Below, in pieces: positions 47,851 through 57,100 of a DNA stretch of 64,000 nt (the stretch's first letter is position 1; every line of letters begins with the position of its first letter). The DNA lies in NCBI GenBank assembly GCA_016722045.1, contig JADKGY010000001.1, positions 1,116,001 through 1,180,000 on the forward strand. The letters run 5' to 3'. Below the pieces are notes generated by a model. That model was not told the origin of the DNA. It was given only the letters and a program-made list of their open reading frames with translations, and made no database searches. A program made the position numbers and the translations under genes. Origin of the DNA: Candidatus Opimibacter skivensis. GTDB lineage: Bacteria; Bacteroidota; Bacteroidia; Chitinophagales; Saprospiraceae.

Positions 47851-49440
47851 ATGAAGAGTCAAAAATCAATATTCATATCACATGCCTGGGGTGGCATCAG
47901 TGACGAAATCTTAGCCGAGCTTACCAAAACTCTCGAGAAAGAGGATATTCAATTTATTCTCGACAAACGTGATCTGGCTTACCGGCAAAGCATCAATAAT
48001 TTCATGGTTGAGCTTGGCAAGGCGGATATGGTCATCATCATCCTCTCCAACAAATATCTCAAGTCTGAGTATTGCATGTTTGAGTTAATCCAAATCTACC
48101 GCAACGAGAATCTCAGAGACCGGATCTTCCCTATCGTTCTGGATGAAGTCAAAATATCAAGTTCTGCCGACAGGCTTGAATTTGTAAAATTCTGGGAGGG
48201 TCAACTTGAGAATCTTCAAAAAAAAGTAAAGGAGCTTAACTCGCTCAGCTATATCGAAGGCATCACAGATGATCTGAATCTGTATGCGGAGATCCGGAAT
48301 AATATCGCACGTCTCACAGGAATATTGAGAGACATCAATACGCTCAATGTCACTATTCATGTAGAGTCCGATTACCGGGATCTCATTCAGTCCATCAAAA
48401 GGAAAATATCAGGAGAAAACGAAAAGGATGAGAATAAAATCTACATCTCTTCTACAAAACCGCCTTCCCCGATATTCAATACATTCAATTATAAACTGGC
48501 GGGAGTATCTCTTCTTGTCATTTTTGCACTTTTTGTAACCTGGAAAATACTCTCCAGGCCCAAAGATCTTGCCTATGAAAATGGATTATACCCGCAAGAT
48601 GCTGATTCGTCACATTACCAAAAAATGGGGAATGATCCGAACATAAATTACAATCAGACCACTACTAACAATCAAAACACAACTCCTAATAATCCGGTGA
48701 CAGGATACACTGATAAAGATATTATGGCTACGCTGGATACCTCCAGGATCATAAAAATGCTAATGAATAATATAGAGAATCAGAATCAGCTTTCGCAACA
48801 GGAAATTAATGACCTATACTCTGATGATCCTCAATTGAATCCCAAACAATCTTCGACTAAAGAAATTAAAGAACCGGCGCGCACATCAACAACTATCTCA
48901 AAGAAGCAAACTCCCGCAGAAAAAAAAGTCGAAGACAAGGGATATGAAAAGCTTACCGAAATGACGCCAACATATAATGAACCGGTAAAAGAACAAAAGT
49001 CTGAAGAAAAAACTCATGTAATCACAATTCCTGCAGAATCAGAATCGACTAAATCGACAAAGACATTAAAACCATTCACCATTGCAAAAGGAACATCCTT
49101 GCAGGCAAGAAGCAGCGGGACTATTTCAAGCGACGATGAACTGCCTGTTCCAAGACGTATCAACTTTGTTCTGGATATGGATGTATATGATGGAAAGAAT
49201 GTTGCGATCCCCGCCGGGAGTTCGGTTGTGGCTACATTGTCTTCCGTGAAAACAAGTGATAATAAACGTGCGGGCAGTGTGACCTTGTTTTTTGATTACC
49301 TGGTGGCACCAGATGGACAAAAAATTCCGTTGCAAAAAGAGGAGATGTATCTTGTAGCTTCCGGTAAGGTGCCGTATGAAATCCATCCAAATAATAAAAT
49401 AAAAATCAAGACCTCCAGTTCAATTCAAATCAGGTACTAA
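47851..49440 (+). CDS. TIR-domain membrane protein
   Basis: A 529-residue protein. Residues 5-130 are a TIR domain: IFISHAWGGISDEILAEL opening, FILDKRDLAYRQSI, MVIIILSNKYLKSEYCMFEL with the putative catalytic glutamate E78 and C75, then FPIVLDEV. Bacterial TIRs often cleave NAD+. A helical stretch (130-190) leads to one transmembrane helix (216-233, YKLAGVSLLVIFALFVTWKI), then a low-complexity N/Q/T/K-rich linker (255-405) and a beta-rich C-terminal domain (408-529, FTIAKGTSLQAR, VAIPAGSSVVATLSSV, QKIPLQKEEMYLV) resembling TrbI/TraM-like or pilin-scaffold domains. So the TIR is cytosolic and the C-terminus periplasmic. The start ATG at 47851 excludes repeat-derived upstream codons. The stop overlaps the next start (TAATG). 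Confidence 0.83.
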   Translation: MKSQKSIFISHAWGGISDEILAELTKTLEKEDIQFILDKRDLAYRQSINNFMVELGKADMVIIILSNKYLKSEYCMFELIQIYRNENLRDRIFPIVLDEVKISSSADRLEFVKFWEGQLENLQKKVKELNSLSYIEGITDDLNLYAEIRNNIARLTGILRDINTLNVTIHVESDYRDLIQSIKRKISGENEKDENKIYISSTKPPSPIFNTFNYKLAGVSLLVIFALFVTWKILSRPKDLAYENGLYPQDADSSHYQKMGNDPNINYNQTTTNNQNTTPNNPVTGYTDKDIMATLDTSRIIKMLMNNIENQNQLSQQEINDLYSDDPQLNPKQSSTKEIKEPARTSTTISKKQTPAEKKVEDKGYEKLTEMTPTYNEPVKEQKSEEKTHVITIPAESESTKSTKTLKPFTIAKGTSLQARSSGTISSDDELPVPRRINFVLDMDVYDGKNVAIPAGSSVVATLSSVKTSDNKRAGSVTLFFDYLVAPDGQKIPLQKEEMYLVASGKVPYEIHPNNKIKIKTSSSIQIRY

Positions 49441-50063
49441 TGAAAATTTTGATCTCCCTCCTCTTTGTGTTCCTCTCAGGATATTCAAATTTCGTGTTTA
49501 GTCAGGAGACAATTGGCGTCAAATCAAGTACTAAGGGATTTTCGATTGGAGGCCATGGAGCTTATCTGTCCTATACAGCGTCTAGCCTTCAATTTGAACC
49601 GCATACCGGTTATGGATTCGGTGGATACCTTCAATATGGATTTACACATCAGATTGCAGTTGCATTAAATGTGCAGCATTATTGGATGGACCCAAAAACT
49701 ACCGAACTTATTAAATCTCCTTATCCATACACAGAAATCGATCTGATCGGAAAATATATTTTTGGATCGACAAATTCACCGGTGAGGCCATTTCTTTCAT
49801 TAGGTGGGAATTATTCGACCCAGGAGGAAATGTTCTATGACATAAGTGACCCAAATCTGAAGAAAATAGATGCCACCTATAGCGGCTTTACAGCATGTGG
49901 CGGTGCCGGTATAAATTTCTTTTTAACCCCTCGTTTTACAATTGATTTATCAGGTTTATATCACCTTGGGGCATTCGGCGTTACGCAAAATGGAACTCAT
50001 TATGATGCAACTTATGATTTCACGGCTTTCAAATTCCTGGGTGGTTTTTCATATCATTTTTAA
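49440..50063 (+). CDS. Outer-membrane beta-barrel protein, paralogue 1
   Basis: A 207-residue protein. Signal peptide MKILISLLFVFLSGYSNFVF, cleavage near SQE; then glycine- and aromatic-rich alternating strands (GFSIGGHGAYLSY, GYGFGGYLQYGFTHQIAVAL, FGSTNSPVRPFLSLGGNYST) and a terminal YHF, the C-terminal aromatic recognised by the BAM complex. Probably an eight-stranded OmpX/porin-family barrel. It overlaps the TIR gene by one base (TAATG), so it is translated with it. Two paralogues lie at 50119-50742 and 52347-53064. Confidence 0.8.
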   Translation: MKILISLLFVFLSGYSNFVFSQETIGVKSSTKGFSIGGHGAYLSYTASSLQFEPHTGYGFGGYLQYGFTHQIAVALNVQHYWMDPKTTELIKSPYPYTEIDLIGKYIFGSTNSPVRPFLSLGGNYSTQEEMFYDISDPNLKKIDATYSGFTACGGAGINFFLTPRFTIDLSGLYHLGAFGVTQNGTHYDATYDFTAFKFLGGFSYHF

Positions 50064-50118
50064 ATTCCTATTTTCGGACAATCTGCATATCATTGCTGAC
50101 AAGACTAATCATAAACCA

Positions 50119-50742
50119 ATGAAATCATACATTACTTTTTTGCTTTTGCTGGCGTGTGGCTGGCTTACTAATATTTCCGCACAGGAAGTGATTTCTATGC
50201 AATCTAAAACTACAGGAGTTTCTATAGGGGCGGCTGCCGGATTTCTTTCATTCAGTGATAATATTGTTCATCCGGATGGGGCTGAAACCGGATTCGGTTT
50301 TGGTGGCCATATCCAATATGGCTTTAGTCACAAATTTGCAGCTGTACTGGCAGTCCAAAATTATTCTGTCACAGCTAAATCTATTAATGCCGCAGATAAT
50401 TCATATCCCTATTTGGAAGTAGATGGATCCGTCGCATTTACATTCGGGTCTACCAATACACAATTGCGGCCGATGATCTCTGTAGGAGGTACATACACCA
50501 AGATGAGTGAATCCTATTACAATTTTGATACCGGGAACATCCAGGATGAAGTCTATAGTGGGATAGGCTTTGTGGGTAGTGCAGGGCTTAATTATTTTAT
50601 AAAACCAGAGTTAAGCGTTGACTTGTCATTTCAAATCCATTCAGGTGCTTTTTCTAAAACATTAGTAGACCGCTTCCCGGTGAATTTTCAACATAGCTAT
50701 TACACCATTAACGGTCTCCTGGGAATATCTTATCATTTTTAA
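50119..50742 (+). CDS. Outer-membrane beta-barrel protein, paralogue 2
   Basis: A 207-residue paralogue of the preceding gene: signal peptide KSYITFLLLLACGWLTNISA, opening TTGVSIGAAAGFLSF, GFGFGGHIQYGFSHKFAAVL, FGSTNTQLRPMISVGG and the C-terminal GISYHF. Conserved positions with paralogue 1 are the SIG, GFGGx.QYGF, SYPYxE and GSTN-xRP segments. It starts 55 bases after paralogue 1 and 12 bases before the patatin gene, so it is within the operon. The longer upstream frame reads through paralogue 1 and is not used. Confidence 0.8.
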   Translation: MKSYITFLLLLACGWLTNISAQEVISMQSKTTGVSIGAAAGFLSFSDNIVHPDGAETGFGFGGHIQYGFSHKFAAVLAVQNYSVTAKSINAADNSYPYLEVDGSVAFTFGSTNTQLRPMISVGGTYTKMSESYYNFDTGNIQDEVYSGIGFVGSAGLNYFIKPELSVDLSFQIHSGAFSKTLVDRFPVNFQHSYYTINGLLGISYHF

Positions 50743-50754
50743 TCCTTATAGAAT

Positions 50755-52119
50755 ATGATCAAGCTTGAAGACCATCTTCACGGAGCTGGTCCCAAACGAA
50801 TTCTTTCCCTTGATGGCGGAGGAATAAGAGGTGTCTTAACGCTGGGCTTTCTCGAACGCCTTGAAGACATGCTGGCGAAAGAAAATAATGACCCTGATTT
50901 TCGTCTGTGTGATTATTTCGATCTCATCGGAGGTACCAGCACAGGTTCTATCATTGCCACAGGTCTTGCGATAGGAATGAAAGCCAGTGAGATCAAACAC
51001 AAGTACTTCGAACTCGGGAGTAAAATATTCGGACACAAAACCGGATTCTTCCAATATCTTTTTAAAGGTGTCAAATACGATAACAAACCTCTTGAGCTTG
51101 CGCTTAAAAGTTATTTCGGTGATATACAATTAGGAGATAAAGAAAAAATACGCACAGGTCTTTGCATTTTCTCAAAACGTGCCGAAACATTCAGTACATG
51201 GGCCATCCACAATCATCCTGAAGGAAAATTCTACGAACAAAATAAAAGCTGGCCTCTTTGGCAGGTTGTCATGGCAAGTGCTGCGGCACCAACTTATTTT
51301 TTACCGATGTTCATGAAGGACAGTTCCGGAGAGCAGGGAGCTTTCATTGATGGCGGAATAAGTATGGTCAATAATCCATCGTTTCGATTGTTTCTTCTGG
51401 CGAGTCTTAATTCATATCCATTCCGTTGGAAGCTTGGAAAACGGAATATGCTTTTAGTTTCACTGGGTACAGGCAATTCTGATAATAAAAGCAGCTTTGA
51501 AACTTATCAAAAAAATAACCTGATGGAATGGGCTGCAAAAATGCCTGATTTCTTCATGTATGATGCCAATCTGGCTAACCAGATGATCATGCAGATTCTG
51601 GGTGACTCGCCTACTTCAATCACTATCGATAGTGAGATGGGAAATCTAAGGGATGATTTATTTCTTGGATTCCATGCACTTACCTATCTCCGCTATAATG
51701 TGACTTTTGGAAAAGATGAAATGGAATCTCTTGGCGTAAAGCTTAGTCCACAGCAGCTGGAAACTATTGGCGAAATGGATAATCCAAAAAACCTTACGAC
51801 ACTTTCTGAGATAGGTGAAAAAGCCGGCCAGCATTATATTCAGGAAGAACATTTTAAAGGATTCATGCAAGTGCATACTGAACCTACACATGGCGAATAT
51901 TTTGTTTCCGGTTCACAATATGATCTGCCATTTGAATCCTATACCAAAAAGGATATCCCGATCGGGGCCTGCCGGATAGATAATGATTTTGAAATCATGA
52001 CGATGGAGGGATTGATGAAAGCAAAGAAAGGTGATTATCTGATCAAAGGTGTGAAAGGTGAATATTATGCGTGTGATGCGGAGGTGTTTAAGGAAACGTA
52101 TGCGAAGACAAAGGAATAA
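50755..52119 (+). CDS. Patatin-like phospholipase
   Basis: A 454-residue protein without signal peptide. GGGIRG at 21-26 forms the oxyanion hole, GTSTG at 60-64 contains the nucleophile S62, and DGG at 199-201 gives the dyad partner D199. This is the bacterial patatin arrangement, close to CapV-type CBASS effectors (RILSLDGGGIRGVLTLGFLE). Helices follow to about 390, then a C-terminal segment (YTKKDIPIGACRIDNDFE, then KKGDYLIKGVKGEYYACDAE, VFKETYA) resembles the small PGDYL/GEYY domain known from phage and DNA-linked proteins; its role is unknown. It degrades membrane phospholipids if active. It begins 12 bases after barrel paralogue 2. Confidence 0.9.
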   Translation: MIKLEDHLHGAGPKRILSLDGGGIRGVLTLGFLERLEDMLAKENNDPDFRLCDYFDLIGGTSTGSIIATGLAIGMKASEIKHKYFELGSKIFGHKTGFFQYLFKGVKYDNKPLELALKSYFGDIQLGDKEKIRTGLCIFSKRAETFSTWAIHNHPEGKFYEQNKSWPLWQVVMASAAAPTYFLPMFMKDSSGEQGAFIDGGISMVNNPSFRLFLLASLNSYPFRWKLGKRNMLLVSLGTGNSDNKSSFETYQKNNLMEWAAKMPDFFMYDANLANQMIMQILGDSPTSITIDSEMGNLRDDLFLGFHALTYLRYNVTFGKDEMESLGVKLSPQQLETIGEMDNPKNLTTLSEIGEKAGQHYIQEEHFKGFMQVHTEPTHGEYFVSGSQYDLPFESYTKKDIPIGACRIDNDFEIMTMEGLMKAKKGDYLIKGVKGEYYACDAEVFKETYAKTKE

Positions 52120-52231
52120 CGAATAACGAGTAACGAATAACGAGTAATGAGTGACGAGTAATGAGTAATGAGTAATGAGTAACGAGTAACGAGTAACGAG
52201 TAACGAGTAACGAGTAATGAGTAATGAATGA
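52116..52231. repeat. AGTAACG/AATAACG heptamer array
   Basis: About 16 heptamer units (AGTAACG, AATAACG, AGTAATG) beginning with the TAA stop of the patatin gene. Same word as at 8655-8687. It is followed at 52247-52284 by a GGATGCCGGATTAA-GGATACCGGATACTGG element found also at 9131 and 53199. Confidence 0.85.
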
Positions 52232-52346
52232 TGATTATCTCATTTTGGATGCCGGATTAAAGGATACCGGATACTGGACTCACGACGAAGGATTTACTAT
52301 TTATATTTTATAAAAACCGCATCCGCAGACACAATCCTAAAGTAAC

Positions 52347-53064
52347 ATGAAAATTTTACATTCCATCTTCCTTTTAATTTTCTTATTATTTTCATTTTCA
52401 TTGAGTGCACAGGATCCAATCTCAAACCTCTCCATTAGCAAAGGATTGTCTTTAGGGGCGCATGCTGCTTATATTTCGCATGAAAATGATGTATACCATG
52501 CAGAGCCTGAATATGCAATTGGTTATGGTGTCAGAATTCAATATGGGTTCAACCACAAAATGGCTGTGGCTCTCTCCTATCAACATTATAGTATTAAACC
52601 AAAATCGATAAATAGTAATGTCAACCGATATCCCCTGTTTGAATACGACATTATCGGGGAATACATTTTCGGAACTTCGATTTCCCGATTGCGCCCAAAT
52701 CTTCAGGCCGGGTTTAATTTTACGACTACGGAAGAAAGTTATTTTTATCCGGAATTAAACGGCCTTACCGAATGTGGGTACTACAGATGAATATTATGGA
52801 GTTACCATCTTAGCCGGAGCAGGACTTAGCTATTATTTCAATCCGAATATAAGTGCGGATCTCACTTTAATGATACATACCGGTCAATTCACTAAATACT
52901 ACCTAACTACCAATTATGATACAATTACTAAGAAGAATCAAATCAATAGCGATGTTTTCAATCTCAATGGACTGTTAGGAGTGCAGTATCATTTCTCAAA
53001 GTCACGAGTAACGGATAACGGAACTCAACGACCCGAGCGGATTGACGGATTTACGGACTCATGA
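52347..53064 (+). CDS. Outer-membrane beta-barrel protein, paralogue 3, one frameshift
   Basis: A third paralogue, rebuilt to 238 residues. Signal peptide KILHSIFLLIFLLFSFSLSA; KGLSLGAHAAYISH, GYGVRIQYGFNHKMAVAL, FGTSISRLRPNLQAGFNF; the frame then shifts by one base near 52765-52780 (in-frame continuation TTDEYYGVTILAGAGLSYYF). It ends LNGLLGVQYHF like its paralogues but continues 22 residues (SKSRVTDNGTQRPER...) encoded by repeat-like DNA, so the true stop may have been lost. Its distance from the patatin gene is 227 bases of repeats, so it may be transcribed separately. Confidence 0.68.
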
Positions 53065-53287
53065 ATTAAATTTGTGTTTTTTTAAGGCCCCCGGAGGGGG
53101 AAAACCAAGGAGAAAAAAATCCTAAGCCCCATCGGAGCGGAATATGAAGAGCAAGGAATCATGTCCTTCTGAAAAAATTCTCACGGGCCAATGAAATAGA
53201 GTCTGGTATCCGGCATCCTTTAATCCGGCATGCTTCGACCTACATCGCATGTCCTTGTGCTACAGCTCAGCAACCGTCGAAGAAAAC
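53065..53287. other. Gap with dispersed repeat words
   Basis: 53199-53233 is a reverse-complement copy of the GGATGCCGGATTAAAGGAT element; 53230-53276 is a reverse-complement copy of the GCTGAGCTG...GGTCGAAGCA element. No gene is supported. Confidence 0.6.
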
Positions 53288-53860
53288 TTAATTCTCTACG
53301 GTATCCATAAACGTTGGCTCGGACCGATCAAACTCAGCGAGAAAAGTTTTACGGATCGTTTGCCAGTGCTCTTTGATTTTGAGATTTGCTGCTTTCAGTT
53401 CATCAGCATTCAAATCATGTGAACCTAATTCATCGATGATTTTATAGATACTCTTCAGGGACTCGAAAGGATAGAGACCTTTTTCTGTTTTTGTCTGATG
53501 GATATTATAGTAAACGCCACGTACTTCATCAATAGATTTGGAAAGTAATAGCAAAACTTTCAGGTATTCTTTCTGTGGTTCAACCCGATGCTCGGTATAA
53601 AGTATTGCCATATTCACTGCATGAATAATATTGGCCCACAATAATCTCAGGCTGATCTGAAAATTTGATCTCCGCTGGAAACAAAAACCGAGATAGGCTA
53701 TGGGAAAAGTCATAATGATCGGGAATACATCTTTGAACAAACCGTAGTACGTTCCCTTTTCAGTTCTGTCTGTAAAATAGACCAGAATACCTATCACTAA
53801 AATTCCAAAATAGAAGCTGAAAAAATAGAGGAGATTGCGGATGAGTCTTTTCTTTGTCAT
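53288..53860 (-). CDS. Membrane protein of unknown function
   Basis: A 190-residue protein with two N-terminal transmembrane segments (NLLYFFSFYFGILVIGILVY and VFPIIMTFPIAYLGFCF) and a cytosolic or periplasmic helical tail of about 130 residues containing ILYTEHRVEPQKEYLKVLLL, SKSIDEVRGVYYNI and a long amphipathic region. No family is recognised. It faces away from the TIR/patatin genes on the other strand, and its upstream region is a purine-rich array. Confidence 0.55.
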   Translation of the reverse strand: MTKKRLIRNLLYFFSFYFGILVIGILVYFTDRTEKGTYYGLFKDVFPIIMTFPIAYLGFCFQRRSNFQISLRLLWANIIHAVNMAILYTEHRVEPQKEYLKVLLLLSKSIDEVRGVYYNIHQTKTEKGLYPFESLKSIYKIIDELGSHDLNADELKAANLKIKEHWQTIRKTFLAEFDRSEPTFMDTVEN

Positions 53861-53864
53861 AAGA

Positions 53865-54181
53865 GGGAGATTTAGATTTAAATATAGGGAAACAATAAGA
53901 GGGCAGAAAGGGCGGAAAAGGCAGAAGAGGCGGAAAGGGAGGATAGGGAGGAAAGGCAGAAAGGGCGGAAAGGGCGGAAAGGGAGGAAAGGCAGAAGAGG
54001 GGGAAAAGGAGGAATTGGGAAAAACAATTTTTCTTTGCGTCTTTGCGAGAAATTAAAAGGAATTAGGTTTTAGTCGATGATGCCACGAATCATGGCATTT
54101 GGACCTGCACCGACGGTGAGACTTTTGAATTATCTTGGGCGGCTTTTACAGGCTTTTTACTCTTCAACCCACAAAAATATC
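53865..54181. repeat. Purine-rich AAGGCGGAAAGG array
   Basis: 53898-54016 is a strongly purine-rich array of GGCGGAAAGG/GGCAGAAAGG words, the complement of the CTTCTGCCT/CTTCCGCCT arrays at 9279-9458 and 34770-34808. It lies between the starts of two divergent genes. No gene is supported. Confidence 0.7.
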
Positions 54182-57100
54182 ATGCAAAAAACCCTCATTT
54201 TTATCGCTTTGTTATTTACGGCTTCACTAGCTGTAGCCCAGCAGGATGCAAGGCTGATGCGGTTTCCGACAGTTTCAAAGGACGCTATTGTCTTTAGCTA
54301 TGCAGGTGACCTTTATTCAGTGCCTCGTTCAGGAGGAGTTGCACGAAAAATGACGACCGATATTGGCAATGAAATCTTCGCCAGGTTTTCTCCTGACGGC
54401 CAGACCCTGGCGTTTACAGGCCAATATGATGGAAACACAGAAGTTTACAAAATGCCGGCACAGGGTGGTATTCCGGTCAGGCTTACTTATTCTGCCACAT
54501 TAGGCCGTGATGATCTGGGTGATCGTATGGGCCCTAACAATATCGTGATGACCTGGAAAAATGATAATTCAGGAATCGTATACAGAAGCCGCAAAACATC
54601 CTTCAATTCATTCAAAGGCCAATTGTATTTCGCTAATGCAAATGGAGGTCCTTCTACTGAACTACCTTTCTCTGTTGGGGGATTTTGTTCATACTCACCT
54701 GACAATTCGAAACTGGCGATGAACTGGGTATTCCGCGAATTCAGAACATGGAAATATTACAAAGGCGGAATGGCTGATGATGTATGGATCTATGATTTTG
54801 CAACATCAAAATTTGACAACATTACAAACAACCCGGCGCAGGATATTTTTCCGATGTGGTCAGGTGATAAAATATATTTCTGCAGTGACCGCGATCGCAC
54901 TATGAATCTATTCGTATATGATACCAAAACAAAACAAACAAACAAGCTCACGAACTATACGAATTACGATATCAAATTTCCATCACTGGGACCTGATGCA
55001 ATTGTGTATGAAAATGGAGGTTATATTTATTTGTTTGACTTGAAAACAGGTACAGACAAAAAAGTGTCTATCACCATAGCAGATGATGCAGCGTCAGGAA
55101 GGAATGAAATGATCGATGCTTCTAAATTTATTGAGAATGGTGATTATGATCTCAGTCCTGATGGCAACCGTATCGCGATGACTGCACGTGGTGATGTTTG
55201 GACATTACCTGCTAAAGAAGGAATCACAAGAGACATTTCGAAATCATCATCTATTCATGAAAGAGCTGTCACATGGTCAGGTGATGGCAAAATGGTAGCC
55301 TTCATCAGTGATGCCACCGGTGAGGATGAAGTGTATATCCAAAAGCAGGATGGTAGTGACTCACCTGTTCAACTGACACAGAATGCTGATACGTACAAAT
55401 ATTATCTCATCTGGTCTCCCGACAGTAAGAAGTTAGCCTGGACGGACAAAAAATTAAGACTGCAATACGTTGATGTGAGTTCAAAGGCAGTAACACTCGT
55501 AGATCAGGCGAAAGCATGGGAATATGAAGTTGTGTCATGGTCTCCTGACAGTAAATGGATAGCCTATACAAAAGCTGATGACGATTTCCGTTCTAAAGTT
55601 TTTCTGTACGACACCAGAACTAAAAAATCAACACAGGTGACTGACAATTGGTATGAAGCATCAGGTGGTGTCTTCAGTCCGGATGGAAAATATTTATTCT
55701 TTGTGTCAAATCGTGATTTCAATCCTACCTATAGCCAGACCGAATGGAATCACAGTTACGGAGATATGTCACGGATCTATTTTGTGACGCTTGCAAAAGA
55801 CACAAAATCACCATTGGCACCCATCAATGACGAAGTTGAAATAAAGGCAGATACTTTTTTCATGTCGGATGCTACAAAACCAGCTTCCACTAAAAAGGAT
55901 AAAACAAAAAAGGAAAAAACTACGCCTGCCTTACCGAAAGATGATGACAAGAAAAAAGATTCAACGGCTGTGACGAAAATAGATCTTGATGGGATCATGA
56001 ACAGGGTCATAGATCTACCTATTGATCCGGGGAATTATTACGGCATCAGTGTGAGCGGAGATTTGGTATATTATTTAGCCAATTCATCTCATGACCAGCA
56101 AACGAAACTTAAAGTATTTGATCTGAAAGAAAAAGAAGAAAAAGTGATTGGTGCTTATGATACTTATATCCTTTCTTCGAATCAGAAAAAAATGTTGTTG
56201 ATGAAGGACAGATCATTTGCCGTGGTCGATGCGCCGAAAGACAAGACCGGCATGGACAAAAAAGTGGATCTCTCCAATATGAAGATTGTGGTCGATAAGA
56301 AAAAAGAATGGGAACAGATCTTCAATGAATCATGGCGCCAGATGAGAGACTTCTTCTATGATTCCGGAATGCATGGTGTGGACTGGCCGGCGATAAAACT
56401 GAAATACAAAGCTTTATTGCCTTATGTAAGCCATCGAACAGACCTGACGTATATCATCGGTGAAATGATCGGTGAGCTCAGTGTAGGGCACTCATATGTA
56501 GGCGGTGGTGATGCACCTAAGTCAGAACGGATTCCTTTAGGATTGTTAGGCGCCAAATTAAGCCGCGACTCTTCTGGTTACTTCAGAATCGATGAAATCT
56601 TAAAAGGTGAAAACTGGGAATCAGTTACACGCTCACCGCTGACAGAAGTCGGCGTGAATGTCAATAAAGGTGATTATATCACAGCTATAAATGGTATCAG
56701 TACAAAAACTGTAAATGACATCTTTGAATTACTTGTGAACACGGCGGGCAAGACCACTGAACTTACAGTCAATAGTAAGCCATCCAATACCGGTAGTCGA
56801 AAGACACTGGTAGTTCCAACAGCTGATGAGTCAGGATTATACTACCTCAACTGGGTGAGGAAGAATATTGATTATGTCAATGCTAAAACGAATGGCGAAG
56901 TCGGATACATTCATATTCCGGATATGGGCACTGAAGGACTGAATGAGTTTGCAAAATATTTTTATGCACAACTGCAGAAAAAAGCCCTGATCATCGATGA
57001 TCGTGGTAATGGTGGTGGAAATGTGTCTCCGCAGATAGTTGAACGCCTGCGAAGAGAAGCGGCATTTTTTAACATGCCCAGAAATGTAGCGATACCTAAT

